The translations under genes were made by a program, and so were the position numbers. From Bacteroides fluxus YIT 12057 (GTDB taxonomy: Bacteria; Bacteroidota; Bacteroidia; Bacteroidales; Bacteroidaceae): 64,000 nt of DNA. Positions 60,481 through 64,000 of the stretch are shown here, one piece after another; positions within the stretch are counted from its first letter, which is position 1, and each line of letters starts with the position of its first letter. The DNA is taken from positions 128,950 to 192,949 of the forward strand of contig NZ_GL882691.1 in assembly GCF_000195635.1 (NCBI RefSeq), in the 5' to 3' direction. A model generated the notes under the pieces. That model was not told where the DNA came from, did not search any database, and was given only the letters and a program-made list of their open reading frames with translations.

Positions 60481-61278
60481 ATGAATTATAATCCGCTGGT
60501 GAGTATCGTTGTACCATTATATAACTCCCAAAATGATATCGAAAATTGTTTAGAGTCAATATTTAGGCAAACGTATAAAAATTATGAGGTAATTATTGTC
60601 GATGATGGGTCAACCGATAATTCAGTCTACTTAGTTGAACATTTTATTTCTCAGCATACGGATATGCAGATATTATTGTTGCATCAACAAAATTTTGGTC
60701 CTTCTAAGGCTAGAAATGAAGGGATCTTACATTCAAAAGGTGATTTGATAGCATTTCTTGATTCTGATGATGAGTGGAAAAGTGATAAGCTTAGTAGTAT
60801 GGTTCCTTTTTTTGTTGACAATGAGGTTGGTATTGTCTCGTCCTTGTATTCGATAGCTAATGATTGCGCTTTTAATAATCTAGATAATTCTGTAAAACTC
60901 ATTACACCTAATAGGCTTCTGTTCAAGAACTATTTTATAACATCTGCTACAGTTGGTAGGGCAAATGTGCTAAAAAAATATTTATTTAATGAATTGCAAA
61001 AATACTCAGAAGACTATCGCCTATGGCTGGAGATATGTTTTAGTGGTTACAAATGTTTGCTTTTTAATTCCTGTCTTACGAAAATGAATTCAAAGCCCAT
61101 TTACGGTGGTAGTGGGCTTTCCTCAAAATTATATGAGATGGAGAAAGGTGAGTGGCATAATTATTATCATTTATTAAAAATAGGCAGAATCAACTTTTTT
61201 CAATTTTTGTGTGCAATATCGTTTTCTTCTATAAAATATATTTATCGCATAGTTGATGTTAAAATTAAGAAGCGTTAG
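60481..61278 (+). CDS. Family 2 glycosyltransferase
   Basis: A 265-residue GT-A enzyme: LVSIVVPLYNSQNDIENCLES at the start, IIVDDGSTDNS, NFGPSKARNEGI, and the metal motif FLDSDDEW (about 95-102). It is close to UDP-sugar transferases of capsule clusters, without a membrane anchor. It starts 4 bp after the GT4 gene. Sugar specificity unknown. Confidence 0.88.
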   Translation: MNYNPLVSIVVPLYNSQNDIENCLESIFRQTYKNYEVIIVDDGSTDNSVYLVEHFISQHTDMQILLLHQQNFGPSKARNEGILHSKGDLIAFLDSDDEWKSDKLSSMVPFFVDNEVGIVSSLYSIANDCAFNNLDNSVKLITPNRLLFKNYFITSATVGRANVLKKYLFNELQKYSEDYRLWLEICFSGYKCLLFNSCLTKMNSKPIYGGSGLSSKLYEMEKGEWHNYYHLLKIGRINFFQFLCAISFSSIKYIYRIVDVKIKKR

Positions 61279-61285
61279 TGCGTTA

Positions 61286-61538
61286 TATAATAAGTAGGGT
61301 GTCCAGCTTAATGTTCTAGTTTTTAGCTCAAAAAAGAGATGTTCATTATTCTAAAGTATTGAGAATCATCCAATATATGATATTCAATGGCCAAGGATAT
61401 TACGATGCCTTTTTAAAGAGTTAAATCTGTGATAAAGAATTATCTATTTCTTGTTTTATATCAGAATGTTACGAATTAACACAATGTTAAATCAATATCG
61501 AAAATCGGAACGTAAAATTGTACACCCTATATAATAAG
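61286..61538. mobile_element. MITE-like element with terminal inverted repeats and 9-bp target duplication
   Basis: The direct repeat TATAATAAG occurs at 61286-61294 and 61530-61538. Between them a 235-bp body (61295-61529) begins TAGGGTGT and ends ACACCCTA, with weaker complementarity continuing inward (about 9 of the next 15 bases). It holds no intact transposase; one frame reads AQKRDVHYSKVLRIIQYMIF before a stop, which may be a relic. It lies just before the sulfotransferase-like gene. Confidence 0.7.
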
Positions 61539-61545
61539 AAAAAAT

Positions 61546-62592
61546 ATGAAACTCTTTACGACTGCAAGTTATTATGGTTCTGGTTCTTCTGCTATAACTG
61601 ATTTATTAAGTGAATATAGTACAGTGAAGGCATTGGATAGTGATTTTGAGTGTAGAATAGCGTATGATATGTTTGGACTCTCTGATCTTGAATATTATTT
61701 AGTTGAAAATAACCACCGGCATAACTCTAGTACAGCTATTAATATGTTCTTACGCTTATGTGGAATTTATGGATTGAATAAAAACATTAGATTTGAAAAT
61801 TATTCAACTATTTTCCCAAATTTCCATAAGAGCGTGATTGCTTATATAAACGAGTTGGCCCCCATGAGCTATAAAGGAGGGTCTCATGTTGATATTTACA
61901 TGAAGAGTGATTTGTTTATATTTTTATTAAAAATTAGAGGATTAATCTATAACATTTTTCACAAATTTGAGTCAACAAATGATGATTCTGCATGGTTGTT
62001 AAAAGGAGTGACGCCTTATGAACGAGAACTAGGAAAAATTGACTATCATATATCATATCCAATAAATGTTTTTTTGGAAGCAACCCAACGTTTCACTGAA
62101 AATTTGTTTGGTAGTGTTAACATGGGTAATAATGAGTATCTTATGGTGGATCAATTGGTACCAGTATCAAACACCATGCGTTTTGTAAAATATTTCAAGG
62201 ATCTTAAAGTCATTTGCATAGACCGTGACCCAAGAGATGTTTACTATAATGAAAAGAAATTTTGGAAAGGTGGAATTGCGCCTTCTGAACCTAAAATGTT
62301 TGTTGAATGGTATAAAGCAACTAGGCAACATAAATTGGTAGAAAAGGATGATAAAAATCGAGTGTTGAGAATAGAATTTGAGGATTTAATTTACGATTAT
62401 GAAAAAATGTGCCATAATCTTGAATCCTTTTTAGGATTATCTTCGGGCATGCATGTAGCTCCGAAAAGTAAACTAAATCCGAGTTTATCTATTAGGAACA
62501 TAAAAAAATGGAAAGATGATAATGAGGAGTTGCCTAATATTGAATACATAAAAAAACAATTATTAGATTACTATCCATTTAAGTATGATTGA
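61546..62592 (+). CDS. Sulfotransferase-like protein
   Basis: A 348-residue protein without signal peptide. The N-terminal YYGSGSSAITDLL resembles the PAPS 5-prime phosphosulfate loop of sulfotransferases, where a Lys or Arg is usual but here replaced. VICIDRDPRDVYYN (about 224-237) matches the 3-prime phosphate motif RDPRD. The C-terminal LRIEFEDLIYDYEKMCHNLESFLGL and SIRNIKKWKD are also typical of the family. It may sulfate a capsule sugar. It stands apart from the preceding genes by the MITE-like element, and it is AT-rich. Activity is uncertain because of the altered loop. Confidence 0.72.
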   Translation: MKLFTTASYYGSGSSAITDLLSEYSTVKALDSDFECRIAYDMFGLSDLEYYLVENNHRHNSSTAINMFLRLCGIYGLNKNIRFENYSTIFPNFHKSVIAYINELAPMSYKGGSHVDIYMKSDLFIFLLKIRGLIYNIFHKFESTNDDSAWLLKGVTPYERELGKIDYHISYPINVFLEATQRFTENLFGSVNMGNNEYLMVDQLVPVSNTMRFVKYFKDLKVICIDRDPRDVYYNEKKFWKGGIAPSEPKMFVEWYKATRQHKLVEKDDKNRVLRIEFEDLIYDYEKMCHNLESFLGLSSGMHVAPKSKLNPSLSIRNIKKWKDDNEELPNIEYIKKQLLDYYPFKYD

Positions 62593-62648
62593 TATTTGTT
62601 CTAAAAAGCATGGTTTAAAGTTCTTGGTAATAAAATATTCGTAGTGTT

Positions 62649-63788
62649 ATGAATATATTACATGTTGTCAATATTCCGTTTGTTATTCCATATTTTCTTG
62701 GAAAACAGCTTGTTTTTTTTTCAGACAAAGGATATAAGGAACATATTATTTGTTCATCATCAGACGAATTGCCAGTTATGGCTAAAAAGTTCCACTTTGA
62801 ATATGGTACGGTAGAGATACTGCGTAAATTTTCCATTTGGAAAGATTTGAAAGCGGTGAAGAATACTTTTTCATATATCAATTCTCGACAGATTGACATT
62901 GTCACGGGACATACACCGAAAGGGGCATTGGTTGCTATGTTAGCCGCTTATACAGCACGCGTTCCGAAACGGATATATTTTAGGCATGGGTTGGTTTATG
63001 AGACATCTCATGGTATGAAGCGGAAACTTCTTATTGCAATGGATCGGTTGGCGGCTTGGATGGCTACCAAAGTGGTATGTGTGAGTCCATCCGTATATAA
63101 ACGAAGTATTGAAGATAGGTTAAATAGTACTTTAAAACAAATAGTTTTGTCAAAGGGGACTTGTAATGGAATTGATGTTGGCCGTTTTTGTAAGGATACT
63201 TTGAATGCTGAAAAAGTATGTAGTTTGCGTAAGCAATATGATATTCCTTGCGGTTGCTTTGTGGTTGGATTTACTGGACGATTGGTAAGGGATAAAGGAA
63301 TCGTCGAATTGGTAAGAGCTTTTAGGATTCTTCAAGAAAAGCATTCTGATGTAGTAATGTTGTTGGTTGGGATGTACGAAGAACGTGATGCGCTGCCTTC
63401 CGACGTCATAGAAATGATAAAAAATAATTCCAAGATTATTAATACGGGGTATGTGCCGAATGCAGAAATAGAATATTATTATGCCCTAATGGATGTATTT
63501 GTTTTACCGTCCTATCGTGAAGGATTTCCAACTTCTGTATTAGAAGCTTCTGCCATGGAGCTTCCGGTAGTTACAACCAGAGAAACGGGGTGCATTGATT
63601 CAATAGTGGAGGGAAAGACCGGTCTGTTCGTGGAACATGATGAACGGGAAATGGCCTCTGTTATTGATTTTTTTTACAATAATGAAAACATGCGGAGGCT
63701 TTTAGGGAGTAATGGGAGAAGGTTTGTGGCAGATAATTTTAAGGAGTCCATCATCTGGGAAGAAATAGAAAAGCTATATACTAATTAA
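62649..63788 (+). CDS. Family 4 glycosyltransferase
   Basis: A 379-residue GT-B enzyme: MNILHVVNIPFVIPYFLGKQL at the start, DIVTGHTPKGALVAMLAAY, VVGFTGRLVRDKGIVELVRA and the EX7E motif in SYREGFPTSVLEASAME. By eye it resembles PglA- and WbpH-like transferases that act early in repeat-unit assembly. It is less AT-rich than the preceding genes, and the next gene (epimerase) follows after 20 bp, as in the conserved 3-prime end of many Bacteroides capsule loci. Confidence 0.9.
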   Translation: MNILHVVNIPFVIPYFLGKQLVFFSDKGYKEHIICSSSDELPVMAKKFHFEYGTVEILRKFSIWKDLKAVKNTFSYINSRQIDIVTGHTPKGALVAMLAAYTARVPKRIYFRHGLVYETSHGMKRKLLIAMDRLAAWMATKVVCVSPSVYKRSIEDRLNSTLKQIVLSKGTCNGIDVGRFCKDTLNAEKVCSLRKQYDIPCGCFVVGFTGRLVRDKGIVELVRAFRILQEKHSDVVMLLVGMYEERDALPSDVIEMIKNNSKIINTGYVPNAEIEYYYALMDVFVLPSYREGFPTSVLEASAMELPVVTTRETGCIDSIVEGKTGLFVEHDEREMASVIDFFYNNENMRRLLGSNGRRFVADNFKESIIWEEIEKLYTN

Positions 63789-63808
63789 GAAAAATAGTAA
63801 GTGTTTTC

Positions 63809-64000
63809 ATGAACATACTAATTACCGGAATCCACGGCTTTGTGGGTTCCAATCTTGTTGTAGCCCTGAAGGAACGTCATAACCTTTATGGTCTGGATAT
63901 TGTTGCCCCTAAGAAGGAAGGGGTGGTAAGGACTTTTTCTTGGAAGGATATTGATTCTTCCTCTTTTCCGATGCAAAATCTTCCGGAGTTTGATGCTATT
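63809..64000 (+). CDS. NAD-dependent sugar epimerase/dehydratase, N-terminal part (runs off window)
   Basis: The frame is open for 64 codons to the end of the window. It starts MNILITGIHGFVGSNLVVAL, with the Rossmann motif GxxGFVG at residues 7-13 and an acidic residue after strand 2 (YGLDIV), as in extended short-chain dehydrogenases. It would modify a nucleotide sugar for the capsule. Specific reaction not visible from this fragment. Confidence 0.85.
   Translation, partial: MNILITGIHGFVGSNLVVALKERHNLYGLDIVAPKKEGVVRTFSWKDIDSSSFPMQNLPEFDAI

Overview
The window reads as a Bacteroides chromosome, most consistent with the B. fragilis group. The evidence is SusC/SusD pairs, Bacteroides-type -7 boxes (TAnnTTTG), A-rich regions instead of Shine-Dalgarno sites, a RnBP-type nanE in a nanL-nanE-nanT operon, and a upxY-upxZ capsule locus behind an invertible promoter whose repeats carry the Mpi-type ARACGTWCGT core. 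The species call is inference.

Region 1 (1-40344) is a large host-glycan and sialic-acid utilisation cluster. A divergent ROK regulator faces nanL-nanE-nanT-nanQ, which import sialic acid and convert it to ManNAc, then GlcNAc. A leftward unit follows (read GH29 fucosidase, SusC, SusD, then GH20), then a rightward SusC-SusD pair, a leftward two-domain sialate O-acetylesterase (nanS), and a tight rightward operon: GH2 beta-mannosidase, GH20, GH92, a GH20-GH92 fusion and GH2 beta-galactosidase. Sulfatase, sialidase (nanH) and sialate mutarotase (nanM) close the cluster. Together these enzymes can de-O-acetylate, desulfate, desialylate, defucosylate and trim Gal, GlcNAc and Man from N-glycan or mucin-type chains.

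Region 2 (40363-45637) encodes a monomeric [FeFe]-hydrogenase with its three maturases (hydA-hydE-hydG-hydF), 18 bp after nanM. A palindromic repeat sits between hydA and hydE and runs into the hydE N-terminus. Region 3 (45825-47450) is a PadR regulator with a probable operator, a PspC-type membrane protein and a strong terminator.

Region 4 (47981-64000, runs off the end) is a capsular polysaccharide locus: invertible promoter (ON as assembled), upxY, upxZ, a remnant of rmlA, then a four-gene cassette resembling choline uptake and activation (outer-membrane barrel, degenerate cytidylyltransferase fused to a choline-kinase-like domain, BCCT transporter, LicC). It continues with flippase, GT2, GT2, Wzy-like polymerase, GT4, GT2, a 235-bp MITE-like element, a sulfotransferase-like protein, GT4 and the start of a sugar epimerase. 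From about 54.4 kb to 62.6 kb the DNA is visibly AT-rich, as expected for horizontally acquired capsule genes.

No tRNA, rRNA or CRISPR array was seen. The least ordinary items are the choline-like capsule cassette, the promoter switch, the GH20-GH92 fusion, the repeat inside hydE, the missing start codon of the second susC, and several inverted-repeat elements.
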